Assembly: GCF_001428255.1 (NCBI RefSeq)
Contig: NZ_LMRW01000023.1
Span: 62,309-126,308 of the forward strand
Origin: Agromyces sp. Soil535
Lineage (GTDB): Bacteria > Actinomycetota > Actinomycetes > Actinomycetales > Microbacteriaceae
Length of the DNA: 64,000 nucleotides
Reading direction: 5' to 3'
The first letter of the stretch is position 1, and each line of letters starts with the position of its first letter. Under the pieces are notes generated by a model. That model was not told the origin of the DNA. It worked only from the letters and a program-made list of their open reading frames with translations, and searched no databases. The translations under genes and the position numbers were made by a program. Below, piece by piece: positions 43,393-51,435 of the stretch.

Positions 43393-44748
43393 TCAGTGCG
43401 TGGGGGACGGGGTCGGCGTCGACGCCGCGACCGGTTCCTCAGCCTGGATCGTGCGTGCCGACCCGATGCCGCGCACCCAGCCGAGCTTGCCCGCGATGAT
43501 GTAGAGCACCATCGAAACGACGAGCGAGAGCACCGGGGGGATCCCCCAGGTGACGAAGTAGCCGATGAGCGCCGAGGCCGCCCAGATGACGATCGTCGCC
43601 GGCACGATCCGAGGTGCCGTGTGCGGGAGAGTACCGGCCGGACGGGTGCCGTCGAGCTCACCGCGCCAGCGCTTCACGACGAAGTACTCGGCCACCATGA
43701 TCCCGGCGATCGGCGGGAAGGCGACGCCGAGGATGATGAGGAACTCAGTGAACTGGCCGAGGATGCCGGCTGCCGCGAGGACCGACCCGACGACGCCGAG
43801 CACGATCGTGGTCGTCACGCGGTGCAGGTTGCGGTTGAACGCCGTCGAGATGAAGTTCACGAGGCCGAGCGTCGACGAGTAGAGGTTCCAGTCGTTGATC
43901 TTCAGCGTGCCGGTGATCACGATGATCAGGCCGACGAAGCCGATCGACGAGGTGACGATCGCGACGATGTTTCCGGACGCGGCCGCGTGGGCGAGCAGCA
44001 CACCCGAGAGGCCGATCACGAACTCGCCGAGCGAGACGCCCACGACCGTCTGCTTGACGACGTCGGCCTTCGAGCGGTTGAAGCGCGTCATGTCAGCTGT
44101 GATGATCGCGCCGACGATGAGGCCGCCGGCGACGATGCCGGTTCCCTGCCACACGGTCACGGTCGGGCCGGGAGCGGGTCCGGTGATGAGCTCGACGAAG
44201 TCGTGGTTGGCGAGCTCGCTAATCACCGACCAGCCGACGAGGATGAGGAACAGCGGCACGGTGATGTTCGCGAGCCACTGCATTCCCTTGAACCCGAAGG
44301 CGACGATCGCCGTGACGGCGAGGCCGAAGATGAGGCTCCACGCCCAGGCGGGCATGACGCCGGGCATGAGGGCGTCGAGCGATTCCGCGGAGATGGCGCT
44401 CTGGATGCCGAACCACCCGATGAGGCTGATGCCGATCGCCAGGCCGACGAGCGAGGCGCCGATCTCGCCGAAGCCCGTCCAGCGGGCGAGCAGCGCGGTG
44501 TTCAGGCCTTCCTTCTGCCCGATGATGCCGACGATGCACATGATCACCTCGAGGATGATCGAACCGAGCAGCAGGGCGAGGAAGGCTTCGCCGAACGTCA
44601 TGCTGTAGCCGAGGGTGGCGCCGAGGAGGAACTGCGAAAGCGCAGAGACCTGCCCGAACCGTTGCACCGCGATGCCGAACCAGTGCTTCTGTGCGCTGGG
44701 GTTGACGCGGGACAGAGCGAAGTCGTCCGCGTGGACCATGCGAGACAT
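43393..44748 (-). CDS. NCS1-family permease, cytosine permease (CodB)-like
   Basis: This 451-residue membrane protein is an NCS1 symporter of the CodB branch. It opens with the FALSRVNPSAQKHWFGIAVQRFGQ stretch and shows TLGYSMTFGEAFLALLLG and ADMTRFNRSKADV. The ATG follows AAGGAG. It is the first gene of the operon, and the imported compound is likely the substrate of the hydantoinase-type and DUF917 proteins: a hydantoin, thiohydantoin or pyrimidine-like ring. It is not closely similar to the other NCS1 permease at 11800. Confidence 0.87.
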   Translation of the reverse strand: MSRMVHADDFALSRVNPSAQKHWFGIAVQRFGQVSALSQFLLGATLGYSMTFGEAFLALLLGSIILEVIMCIVGIIGQKEGLNTALLARWTGFGEIGASLVGLAIGISLIGWFGIQSAISAESLDALMPGVMPAWAWSLIFGLAVTAIVAFGFKGMQWLANITVPLFLILVGWSVISELANHDFVELITGPAPGPTVTVWQGTGIVAGGLIVGAIITADMTRFNRSKADVVKQTVVGVSLGEFVIGLSGVLLAHAAASGNIVAIVTSSIGFVGLIIVITGTLKINDWNLYSSTLGLVNFISTAFNRNLHRVTTTIVLGVVGSVLAAAGILGQFTEFLIILGVAFPPIAGIMVAEYFVVKRWRGELDGTRPAGTLPHTAPRIVPATIVIWAASALIGYFVTWGIPPVLSLVVSMVLYIIAGKLGWVRGIGSARTIQAEEPVAASTPTPSPTH

Positions 44749-44777
44749 GAGGCTCCTTCAAGAATGTGGGGGATGAG

Positions 44778-44788
44778 TTGGACCAACC
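44778..44788. promoter_or_regulatory. Inverted repeat before the CodB-like permease (possible operator)
   Basis: GTTGG-A-CCAAC is a perfect inverted repeat 30 bp upstream of the permease start. It resembles the core of GntR/FCD-type sites. The PucR protein encoded in this operon is another candidate binder. There is no further support. Confidence 0.3.
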
Positions 44789-44789
44789 G

Positions 44790-45444
44790 TAGTGAGCGAC
44801 TGGATCACGGCCCATGTGCAGATCGCACCAATCCGGACTGAGATTCAGCGGAATGCACAGCGGCTTCGTGCTTCAAACCGAGGTCCGCCCGGAGTCCAGC
44901 CCGGATCATCCGATTCGCATTCGGGCGCTGGCCGCTGCCGGGCCATGCGACGATGCGAGCGAAGGCGCGGCGCAGTGATCGGCAGCCAACGCCACAACCC
45001 GGACACCGCGCACCTCGAAGCCGCGTATGTTGCGAACGCCACCGACCTGCTGAGCGCTGTGTTTCGGTTGCGGATGTCCATGATGTCGACCGGCATGCGG
45101 GCTCGGCGGCGTACAGCATCCTCGCCCCGATGTACACCGCCAGCCCGGCAAGGACCGGGATCATGTACCGCGGCATCCATCAGTTCTGATCGGCCGTCTG
45201 CCCGGGGGAGTCGGGCGACCAGCTCATCCCACCACGGCGCGAACCTGTCCCCGGCATGTTCCCTCTTGCGCATGGTGGCTCACGTGCTGAGGTTGGCACG
45301 GGTACCGTGGGCGCATGAGTTCGCGCGGTCGTCCGTACCTGGAGCGCCCGCCGAGCCCGACTGATGCGCTACGCGTGATGGCGGACATGGCTGGCAGGCT
45401 CGACCAACTCGATGATCTGTCGAGTCCGATGTCAGGGTCCGGTC
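44790..45444. other. Scarred stretch with no intact gene
   Basis: About 650 bases upstream of the CodB-like operon carry only overlapping short frames. One small plus-strand frame (45315-45455, 46 codons, MSSRGRPYLERPPSPTDALRV...) and a minus-strand piece near 45090-45176 with a hydrophobic start (MPRYMIPVLAGLAVYIGARM) look like gene pieces, but I cannot name them. The stretch ends in a truncated DUF1275 gene. Confidence 0.4.
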
Positions 45445-45661
45445 CGGGGCTGTAGCCGGGCGCCCCGGCCAGGGCGAAGCCGATGAACACGATGTTGCCG
45501 GTCATGTTGGCGATGAACACGCGACCCAGACCGAGGACGCTGATGGCGTCGATGAGACCGGTGCCAATGGTGAGCAGGAGCAGGATTGCGGGCAGTGGGC
45601 CGTGCAAGGGATCTGCGAAGTAGCTGTTGGCCCTGGCCGGACGAGCGCCTTCCACACTCAT
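45445..45661 (-). pseudogene. Truncated DUF1275 (YoaK-type) membrane protein gene
   Basis: The first ~70 residues contain the DUF1275 N-terminus: LLLLTIGTGLIDAISVLGLGRVFIANMTGN followed by IVFIGFALAGAPG. Homology stops near 45445 and the remaining three quarters of the gene are absent. The ATG overlaps the stop of the upstream oxidoreductase gene by four bases, so it was once the second gene of a two-gene operon. The break marks a deletion end point. Confidence 0.7.
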
Positions 45662-46584
45662 TTCCCGTTGGAGTCCGTGGCTGTCGATGGGGTCGTGAGG
45701 GGCGGCGCAGTGATCGCGTCGTACACCCACGCGACGTCCTCGTGGCCGTGCCCTTGCTCGCTCGCGGTTGCATAGACGTGTTCGAGCGCGTCGAGATAGG
45801 GGGTTGCGCTTGTGGGGCCGGCGGTCGCCTGGGCCAGACGCAGGTCCTTCAACAGGCCATCGAGCGCGAACTGCGAAGCACGATCCCCGTCGAGGATGGT
45901 CGCGCCCTTGATGCGCGCGTACGGGCTGTCCGAGGCGGAATCGTGGATGGCGTCGAGGAACAGGCTGGGCTCGAGCCCGAACCTCCGGGCGAGCGCAATC
46001 GACTGCGCGATCCCTGCGGTCAGGCTCCCAACCCAGGTGTTGCACACCAGCTTGAGATTCGAGGCCGCGCCCAGACGATCTCCGACGTTGATCGTTCTCG
46101 ACCCGATCGCGTCGAAGATCGGCTGCAGGATGGCCACAGCTGCTCCGTCCCCTGACGCGAGGACGGTCAATTCCCCATGCTCAGCTGGGTCCTTCGTGCC
46201 CAGCACCGGGGCATCGACCACGGTGACGCGATTCTCCGATGCGGCGGCGACGGCCTGCATCCCTTTCGAGCCGATCGTGCTGCTCTGCATCCAGATGGCT
46301 CCCTCGCGAACAGCCGGGAGAAACTCCGCCGCTACCGTCAGCACGGCGTCAGCATCGAACAACATCGTCAGGAGGACGTCGGCGTCTCGCACCGCGTCGG
46401 CCGGCGAGCCCGCCATTCGTGCACCAGCGTCCACAAGCGGTCTCGTCTTCTCAGGGCTCCGGTTCCACACGGTGACACTGAAACCAGATCTGAGCAGCGC
46501 GCGTGCCATCGCCGCTCCCATCGTTCCCGTGCCGAGCACTGCCACCCGCAACGTCTTGGTATCGGTGTGCGCTGAATCAGTCAT
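45658..46584 (-). CDS. NAD(P)-dependent oxidoreductase of the beta-hydroxyacid dehydrogenase family
   Basis: This 308-residue enzyme has the Rossmann motif GTGTMGAAMARALLRSG near residue 15 and the family substrate/catalytic segments DAPVLGTKDPAEHG and KLVCNTW, where the Lys is the catalytic residue of this family (as in 6-phosphogluconate and 3-hydroxyisobutyrate dehydrogenases). The classical GGxxGAxxGxL piece is altered to LGTKDPAEHGELT. The ATG at 46584 follows GGCGAGAGAG; upstream in-frame sequence includes the divergent TetR promoter. The substrate is unknown. It is divergent from the TetR gene, its likely regulator. Confidence 0.85.
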   Translation of the reverse strand: MTDSAHTDTKTLRVAVLGTGTMGAAMARALLRSGFSVTVWNRSPEKTRPLVDAGARMAGSPADAVRDADVLLTMLFDADAVLTVAAEFLPAVREGAIWMQSSTIGSKGMQAVAAASENRVTVVDAPVLGTKDPAEHGELTVLASGDGAAVAILQPIFDAIGSRTINVGDRLGAASNLKLVCNTWVGSLTAGIAQSIALARRFGLEPSLFLDAIHDSASDSPYARIKGATILDGDRASQFALDGLLKDLRLAQATAGPTSATPYLDALEHVYATASEQGHGHEDVAWVYDAITAPPLTTPSTATDSNGK

Positions 46585-46625
46585 TGCTCTCTCGCCATCA
46601 GTTGTCTCTTGCTGGGCCTTCCACA

Positions 46626-46638
46626 TATACTGTACAGC
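46626..46638. promoter_or_regulatory. Operator candidate between the oxidoreductase and TetR genes
   Basis: The 54-bp gap between the two divergent starts contains the palindrome CTGTACAG (46630-46637) inside an AT-rich patch. Read on the minus strand, TACAGT could be a -10 with TTGCGA 16 bp upstream. A TetR dimer bound here would block both genes. TetR family members often bind such divergent gaps. Confidence 0.4.
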
Positions 46639-47262
46639 GTGTCCACTAATTCGCAACCAGTGCCCCGCCGGGGGCGTCCGCGCAGCGAGAACGCGAGGCG
46701 GGCCGTGCTGGATGCCGCAGCCGAACTCGCCCTCGACGGCGCCGCGGGCGCGGGAGTGGACGCGATCGCCGCGCGTGCAGGCGTTAGTCGAACCACCGTG
46801 TACAAGTGGTGGCCGTCGGCCGCAGCCGTGCTGCTCGAGGGACTTCTCGATCGCACGCATGCCACCATCGAATCGGCGCCGTCAGCGACGACGAGCGAGG
46901 CACTCCACACCTATCTCGCGCGGCTCGTCGCCCTCGTGCGCGATACGCCAGCCGGTGCGTTGCTCAAGGGACTCATCGCTGCCTCTTCAGCCGATCCGGG
47001 CGTCGGCCGCGCTCTCGTGGACGACTGGCTCGCACCACGTCGGACCGCCGTCGTGAACCTTCTCGCAGAAGGTGTCCGGCGCGGCGAAGTGCGGGCGGGC
47101 CTCGACTACGGCGCCGTCGCCGATGTGCTGTTCGCCCCGATCTACTACCGGCTGATGTTTCAGCACCAGCCGCTCACCGACGGGCTACCGGCGGAAATCA
47201 TGGCCGTGTGCTGGCCCGGCATCGCGCCATCCGACGAGATTCAAGGAGCGAAGACCGAATGA
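46639..47262 (+). CDS. TetR/AcrR-family transcriptional regulator
   Basis: This 207-residue regulator has an N-terminal helix-turn-helix (GVDAIAARAGVSRTTVYKWWPSAAAVLLEG) and the TetR_C_33-like ligand domain with TPAGALLKGLIAAS. The TVYKWW recognition helix is common in a group of actinobacterial TetR proteins that sit next to oxidoreductases. The GTG at 46639 is chosen because a 10-codon upstream extension would start inside the shared operator. It is divergent from the oxidoreductase gene. Confidence 0.83.
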   Translation: MSTNSQPVPRRGRPRSENARRAVLDAAAELALDGAAGAGVDAIAARAGVSRTTVYKWWPSAAAVLLEGLLDRTHATIESAPSATTSEALHTYLARLVALVRDTPAGALLKGLIAASSADPGVGRALVDDWLAPRRTAVVNLLAEGVRRGEVRAGLDYGAVADVLFAPIYYRLMFQHQPLTDGLPAEIMAVCWPGIAPSDEIQGAKTE

Positions 47263-47286
47263 GAATGAACCCATGACGCCTTCACT

Positions 47287-47493
47287 TTGCTACAGACGAC
47301 TCTCGAAGCTTCTCACGTCATCCTTGGACTCATGCGGATCTCCATACTCGACGATCAGGAGATCTGTGTCCTCGTCGGAACCGCGCGAGACGCCAGCATC
47401 GTATTCTTCGACCACGCCGACGTGTACGGAGGCGATCATGGATGCGAGCGGCGCTTTGGCGATGCGGTCCCTGGAACGGCAGGGACTCAATGA
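47287..47493 (+). pseudogene. Fragment of an aldo/keto reductase gene
   Basis: The 68 codons contain VILGLMRI, a (D)xEIxxLVGTARDA segment, FFDHADVYGGDHGCERRFGDA and then stop. This is the first quarter of an aldo/keto reductase, including the DxxxxYG active-site region with Asp and Tyr. The N-terminal strand and three quarters of the barrel are missing. No full gene follows. It is another truncated gene in the scarred stretch between the DUF917 and the ten-gene operons. Confidence 0.65.
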
Positions 47494-47552
47494 GTTCAAC
47501 GCTCAATCAAGGGAAATCCGTCGGCACCCGTGCACTGTGACGAACATGATTG

Positions 47553-48245
47553 TCAGCCCATCTCGAGTTGGAAGGCGCTGAGTACTCGGTCGGCGGAGGC
47601 TTGGATGTGGTCCCGTACGAGTCGGTGCACCAGATCGCCATCGCGCTGCTCCATCGCGGCGAGGATCGCCCCGTGGTCAGCGGCGAGATCAGGGGTCGGC
47701 AGATGCGTTCGCACCTCGGGCATGATGTGGTGGAGTCGGCGCACCTCGTCGAGCAGACCGGACACGATCACGCTCGCCCGCGTGTTGTCGGCCATTCGCA
47801 CTGCGGCCATATGGAACTCACGGCCCGGTGAGGCTTGTGAGTCGTCGGGGTCCTCTTCTTCCGCCGTGCGCGTCACGAGCTGCCGCAGAAGTTCGAAATG
47901 AGCTGCCGCACCGCCGCGGGCCGCATGGGCGAACAGCCCGGGTTCGAGCAGCAACCGCAGCTCGAATACCTCCTTGATGTCGTGCAGTCGCAGCGGCCGG
48001 ACGAGGTATCCCTTGCGCGGAATGGTGACGATCCAACCCTGCTCGGCGAGCAGTCGAAGCGCCTCGCGCACCGGGGTCTTGGAGACGCCGTAGCGAGCGG
48101 CCAATTCCGCCTCCAGGAGGAGGTCGCCGGGTCGCCACTTCGCAGACAGGATCTCCTCGCGCAGCCGGGCCTGGACCTGATCGGTGAGTGACACCGGTCG
48201 GTCCGTCGCTCGCTCGGCGCCGGTGGGCAGGATCTGCGTCGTCAT
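47553..48245 (-). CDS. GntR-family regulator, FCD subgroup
   Basis: This 230-residue regulator has an N-terminal winged helix (LLEAELAARYGVSKTPVREALRLLAEQGWI) and a helical FCD ligand domain with likely metal ligands (REFHMAA, later HHIMPE and DHGAIL, DHI). FCD proteins usually bind organic acids and repress their own catabolic operon. It is the last gene of the ten-gene operon, 11 bases after the DUF5624-like gene. It is the probable sensor of the substrate or product of this pathway. Confidence 0.88.
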   Translation of the reverse strand: MTTQILPTGAERATDRPVSLTDQVQARLREEILSAKWRPGDLLLEAELAARYGVSKTPVREALRLLAEQGWIVTIPRKGYLVRPLRLHDIKEVFELRLLLEPGLFAHAARGGAAAHFELLRQLVTRTAEEEDPDDSQASPGREFHMAAVRMADNTRASVIVSGLLDEVRRLHHIMPEVRTHLPTPDLAADHGAILAAMEQRDGDLVHRLVRDHIQASADRVLSAFQLEMG

Positions 48246-48256
48246 TTCGTCCCAGC

Positions 48257-49456
48257 CTACTGTCGCTGTTCTGGAGCCGCGAGGGCGACTGGCGGGTATG
48301 GTTCGCCGTCAAGACCGGGCACCGTTACGGCCATCGGATCGTTGCCGGCCTCGAGCAGTTGTTCAGCAACGAAGTCCGTCACCCCTGCCGCAAGCAGCTG
48401 TCGCGGATCCTCCAGCGTCAGCCGGAGGCGGGTGAACATCGTCAGCCAGTCATCTGGTCCGTGGATCCGCGGCATCTCGGTCACCGAGCTCGCGCCGACG
48501 TGAAGGTCGGGACCGTAGAGGCCGGGCTCAGCGAATCGTGGATACCCGTCGTACATGATCGGGGCGAGCTCCGCCGAGGACATCACGCGTGCGAGTTGCC
48601 ACCGGATGGGCTCCTCGGCCGCGACCACCTCCGAGAGATCGCCGTCGCGCGGGGTCTCGAATCCAGGCATGGTCGGGGCAACGAAGATGCGGTCGACGGA
48701 GAGGCGACCACCCGACACCAGGTGCATGATGCGGGCGAGATTCGTCGTCGCCTTCGAGGTGCCGGCGGTGGGGCGGCCCTGGCGGCCGGTGATCGCGAAC
48801 AGGGTGCGATCCCAGTCCACGCGGATCTCGTCGAGCCAGTTCACGAGCCGGTGGGTGAAGTCCAGTGCATACAAGGCGAACGTGGCGATCATGATCCTGT
48901 TCATTGAAACCGGGAGCCCGGTCGACCGACCGTCGAGCAGATCGTCGCGGAGCGTCGCCGGGCTCAGGTATCCGGGCTCCGCGAGTGCGCGCACGAGGTA
49001 GCGCTCCGAGATCGCGCACGCATAGTCGACCATCGCCGCGATGCGTTCTTCGCGACCTTCGAAGGCCGTGATCTCGAGTGATTCCTGCCAGAGCTGTGTG
49101 CCATCGGCGGCTCGTACGCGCCTGGTGTCGTCGATAAGTCGCTGCGCGTCGCGGCGCCACAGCTCGTCCTCACCGCGCAATGAGATCGCGACGATGCTCG
49201 CGATCGCCGGTCCGAGGTGCGAGATCGCGGTCAGTTCGGTGAATCCCGGGATATTGATCCGGAATCCCTGCACCTGAGGCGGAGCGCCCCCGCCCGGGTA
49301 CACGGCGAGGTCGGTCGCGGTGGCGACGATGAGCGTGTCGTCGCGGTGCTCTGCCATCGACAGTGTTGAGAGGTGATCCGCGATCGATTCGCGTCCGGGC
49401 GTCTTCGAGTTGCTGTAGGTCGAGAAGAGGCGTCGGAGTTCGGGACTCTCGTACAT
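48257..49456 (-). CDS. Conserved protein of unknown function (DUF5624-like)
   Basis: This 399-residue soluble protein has no signal peptide or membrane segment. Conserved-looking segments include the N-terminal YESPELRRLFSTY, ATATDLAVYPGGG, ELTAISHLGPA, AMVDYACAIS, TGRQGRPTAG and a C-terminal DPRQLLAAGVTDF. From memory these fit the DUF5624 family, whose function is unknown. The many invariant-looking Arg, Asp and Gly positions suggest an enzyme. The ATG follows AAGGAGA. It stands between the propeller protein and the GntR regulator in the operon. Confidence 0.72.
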   Translation of the reverse strand: MYESPELRRLFSTYSNSKTPGRESIADHLSTLSMAEHRDDTLIVATATDLAVYPGGGAPPQVQGFRINIPGFTELTAISHLGPAIASIVAISLRGEDELWRRDAQRLIDDTRRVRAADGTQLWQESLEITAFEGREERIAAMVDYACAISERYLVRALAEPGYLSPATLRDDLLDGRSTGLPVSMNRIMIATFALYALDFTHRLVNWLDEIRVDWDRTLFAITGRQGRPTAGTSKATTNLARIMHLVSGGRLSVDRIFVAPTMPGFETPRDGDLSEVVAAEEPIRWQLARVMSSAELAPIMYDGYPRFAEPGLYGPDLHVGASSVTEMPRIHGPDDWLTMFTRLRLTLEDPRQLLAAGVTDFVAEQLLEAGNDPMAVTVPGLDGEPYPPVALAAPEQRQ

Positions 49457-49458
49457 GT

Positions 49459-50550
49459 TCAGTCTCCTTCCGAGTCGTCGAATCCGTAGACGACCGTCTC
49501 CGCCGCGAAGGTGGCACCCGGTTCCGGTGCCGCGGACAGCCCGTTCGAGACCGCGATGCGGATCCCGTCCCCGGGGAGCACGGTGACGTCGGTGCCACCG
49601 GTAGTGCGGAATCGCGCGACCGTCTCCAGGCGCCCGCCCTCGTAGCGGTAGATGTGGGAGCGAAGGTCCGGCTGCGGTTCGGCGGGGGTGCCGTAGATGA
49701 AGTCGACTCTGACCAGATACCGGCCGCGCGGTGTCTCCACCCATGCGAACTCCCTGCCGCCCGGTCCGCCCGGCAGGGTGTCGTGCGGCACGAACTCCGT
49801 GCCGTTCCAGCGCAGCAGCACCGAGTCGCCATCGATCCGCGCTACGGCTAGATAGCGCACGGCGCCGTCCTCGATGAGCTGGAATGCCCGGCCGCCGGCA
49901 GGGAGGAGCGACTGGTGTTCGACGAAGCGATCGCCGTCGAATCGGTAGAGGCGGGTCGGGAGCACGTGGTCGGCGTGGGCGAGGTAGGTGTCGCCATCGA
50001 TGTCGAAGGCGGCGAAGTTGTATCCGGCCTTCGACGCGATCTCCTGGAACGGTGCGAACCGCGTTCCGTCCCAATGCAGCACCAGGCTCGACCCGTCGCC
50101 CGAAGGAAGATTCTGGGCCAGTCCGAGGAACGCCGACCCGCCCGCACGAAAGAATCGCCACTGCTTCGCGGCGAAGCTGTCCACGCTCTGGAACGGGACG
50201 AAGCCGCCGCCTTCCGAGACGAAGATCGGCGACCGGGTCGCGAAGTCGTACGGTCCGGACCCGCTCCGGATGGAGGCGACGGCGAGAAACGACCGGCCGT
50301 CCAGTTCGAACGCCTCTGCGTCCTCGCCGCCGCCGACGGGGAGCGTTCCGACGGGCGCGAAGCCGTTCGGGGTGTCGCGGAGGAGCAGCACCTCGGTGTC
50401 CGAGCTTCCGCCGTTGATCCCAGGCGGGCTTCCGGCCGCGTCGGCGGCGAGCTGTGGGATGGCGAGCCAGTGCTGCCCGGCGTGGGTGAAGGCGCTGACC
50501 GCTCGAGCGCCGGTGGTCGGAATGCGCTGGATCTCGGTCAGCAACGCCAT
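49459..50550 (-). CDS. EAR-type beta-propeller repeat protein
   Basis: This 363-residue protein consists of seven repeats of about 45-50 residues, each with a pattern like G..A.AF...G...YLAVA. Examples are ARAVSAFTHAGQHWLAI, GEDAEAFELDGRSFLAV, GYNFAAFDIDGDTYLAH and GREFAWVETPRGRYLVR. This fits the EAR (EPTP) repeat, which forms a seven-bladed propeller. Such propellers bind partners or ligands and some bacterial ones are enzymes. There is no signal peptide, so a cytoplasmic role within the pathway is likely, perhaps as a lactonase-like enzyme. The start follows AGGAGGAGATC. Confidence 0.75.
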   Translation of the reverse strand: MALLTEIQRIPTTGARAVSAFTHAGQHWLAIPQLAADAAGSPPGINGGSSDTEVLLLRDTPNGFAPVGTLPVGGGEDAEAFELDGRSFLAVASIRSGSGPYDFATRSPIFVSEGGGFVPFQSVDSFAAKQWRFFRAGGSAFLGLAQNLPSGDGSSLVLHWDGTRFAPFQEIASKAGYNFAAFDIDGDTYLAHADHVLPTRLYRFDGDRFVEHQSLLPAGGRAFQLIEDGAVRYLAVARIDGDSVLLRWNGTEFVPHDTLPGGPGGREFAWVETPRGRYLVRVDFIYGTPAEPQPDLRSHIYRYEGGRLETVARFRTTGGTDVTVLPGDGIRIAVSNGLSAAPEPGATFAAETVVYGFDDSEGD

Positions 50551-50559
50551 GATCTCCTC

Positions 50560-51435
50560 CTAGCGCCCGAAGAACAGCAGGTCGGGTGACCTCACGAGGA
50601 TCCACTCGCGATCCGCGGCATCCGGTGCCCAGTCGGCGAGTAGACGGAGAAGCTCGCCTGTGTCGCGCTGCCCGTCGGGGAGGTGCGGCCAATCGGTGCC
50701 CCAGAGTAGCCGGTCGGCGCGGGCCGCCACGAGTGCCCGCCCCAACGACGCGACGCTCGAGAGCGGCTCGTCGCCCGCGACACGGTACGGGCCGGTCAGC
50801 TTGATCCAGCAGTTGCCGGCGTGGAGCAGCCCGAGGAGGTTGGTGAAGTCCTCGTCGACGAACCCATCCGACTTCCGCATGTAGCCCATGTGGTCGATGA
50901 CGAAGCGCACCTCGAGGCCGGCGAGGAACGGCAGCAATTCACGGATGACCGAGCCAGGGGCGTAGAACTGCAGATGCCAGTCGAGGGATGTGGCGAGCCC
51001 GGCCATTCGTGTGATGTAGGCCTCGATCTCCGCCAAGGGCAACGATCGCCGTGCGAACAAGTCGAGGCGTATTGCGCGGACCCCGGCCCGGTCGTACTCG
51101 TCCAAGGTTGCCGAGTCGGTGTCGTCGGGCAACCGCACGACACCACGTGCACGGTCGCCGAGCCGGGCCAGTGTGTCGAGGGTGAGCGAATTGTCGTCGC
51201 CGTAGTACGTCGGTTGCACGAGCACCATGCGGTCGATGCCCAGCACTTCGGTCATCGCGAGGTACTGGTCCAGGGTTCCCTCGGGAAACGTGTATTGCGG
51301 ATCCGGAACGTGAGGATAGCCGGCCTCGAAGACGTGGAAGTGGCTGTCGCACGTGCCCGCGGGGAGTGTGAAACCGGGCCTGGAGTACGTGTCGGCCGAG
51401 CGCATCGGCGTCGTGACGGCGAAGGGCAGGTCCAT
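50560..51435 (-). CDS. Amidohydrolase-family protein, LigI-like lactonase/dicarboxylate hydrolase
   Basis: This 291-residue TIM-barrel hydrolase has the N-terminal metal-type motif DSHFHVF, a second His in VIDHMGY and the C-terminal Asp in LLWGTDWPH. This is the layout of the amidohydrolase-2 group that includes 2-pyrone-4,6-dicarboxylate lactonase (LigI), which works without bound metal. The Tyr-Gly-rich segment LVQPTYYGDDN is also typical. A lactone or pyrone substrate is plausible. It abuts the aldolase gene with no gap. Confidence 0.83.
   Translation of the reverse strand: MDLPFAVTTPMRSADTYSRPGFTLPAGTCDSHFHVFEAGYPHVPDPQYTFPEGTLDQYLAMTEVLGIDRMVLVQPTYYGDDNSLTLDTLARLGDRARGVVRLPDDTDSATLDEYDRAGVRAIRLDLFARRSLPLAEIEAYITRMAGLATSLDWHLQFYAPGSVIRELLPFLAGLEVRFVIDHMGYMRKSDGFVDEDFTNLLGLLHAGNCWIKLTGPYRVAGDEPLSSVASLGRALVAARADRLLWGTDWPHLPDGQRDTGELLRLLADWAPDAADREWILVRSPDLLFFGR

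Noticed and set aside
44845-45273. A 142-residue minus-strand gene starting MRKREHAGDRFAPWWDEL
   Set aside because: The start looks protein-like but the rest is low-complexity and no family or ribosome site is recognisable; kept only as part of the scarred stretch.
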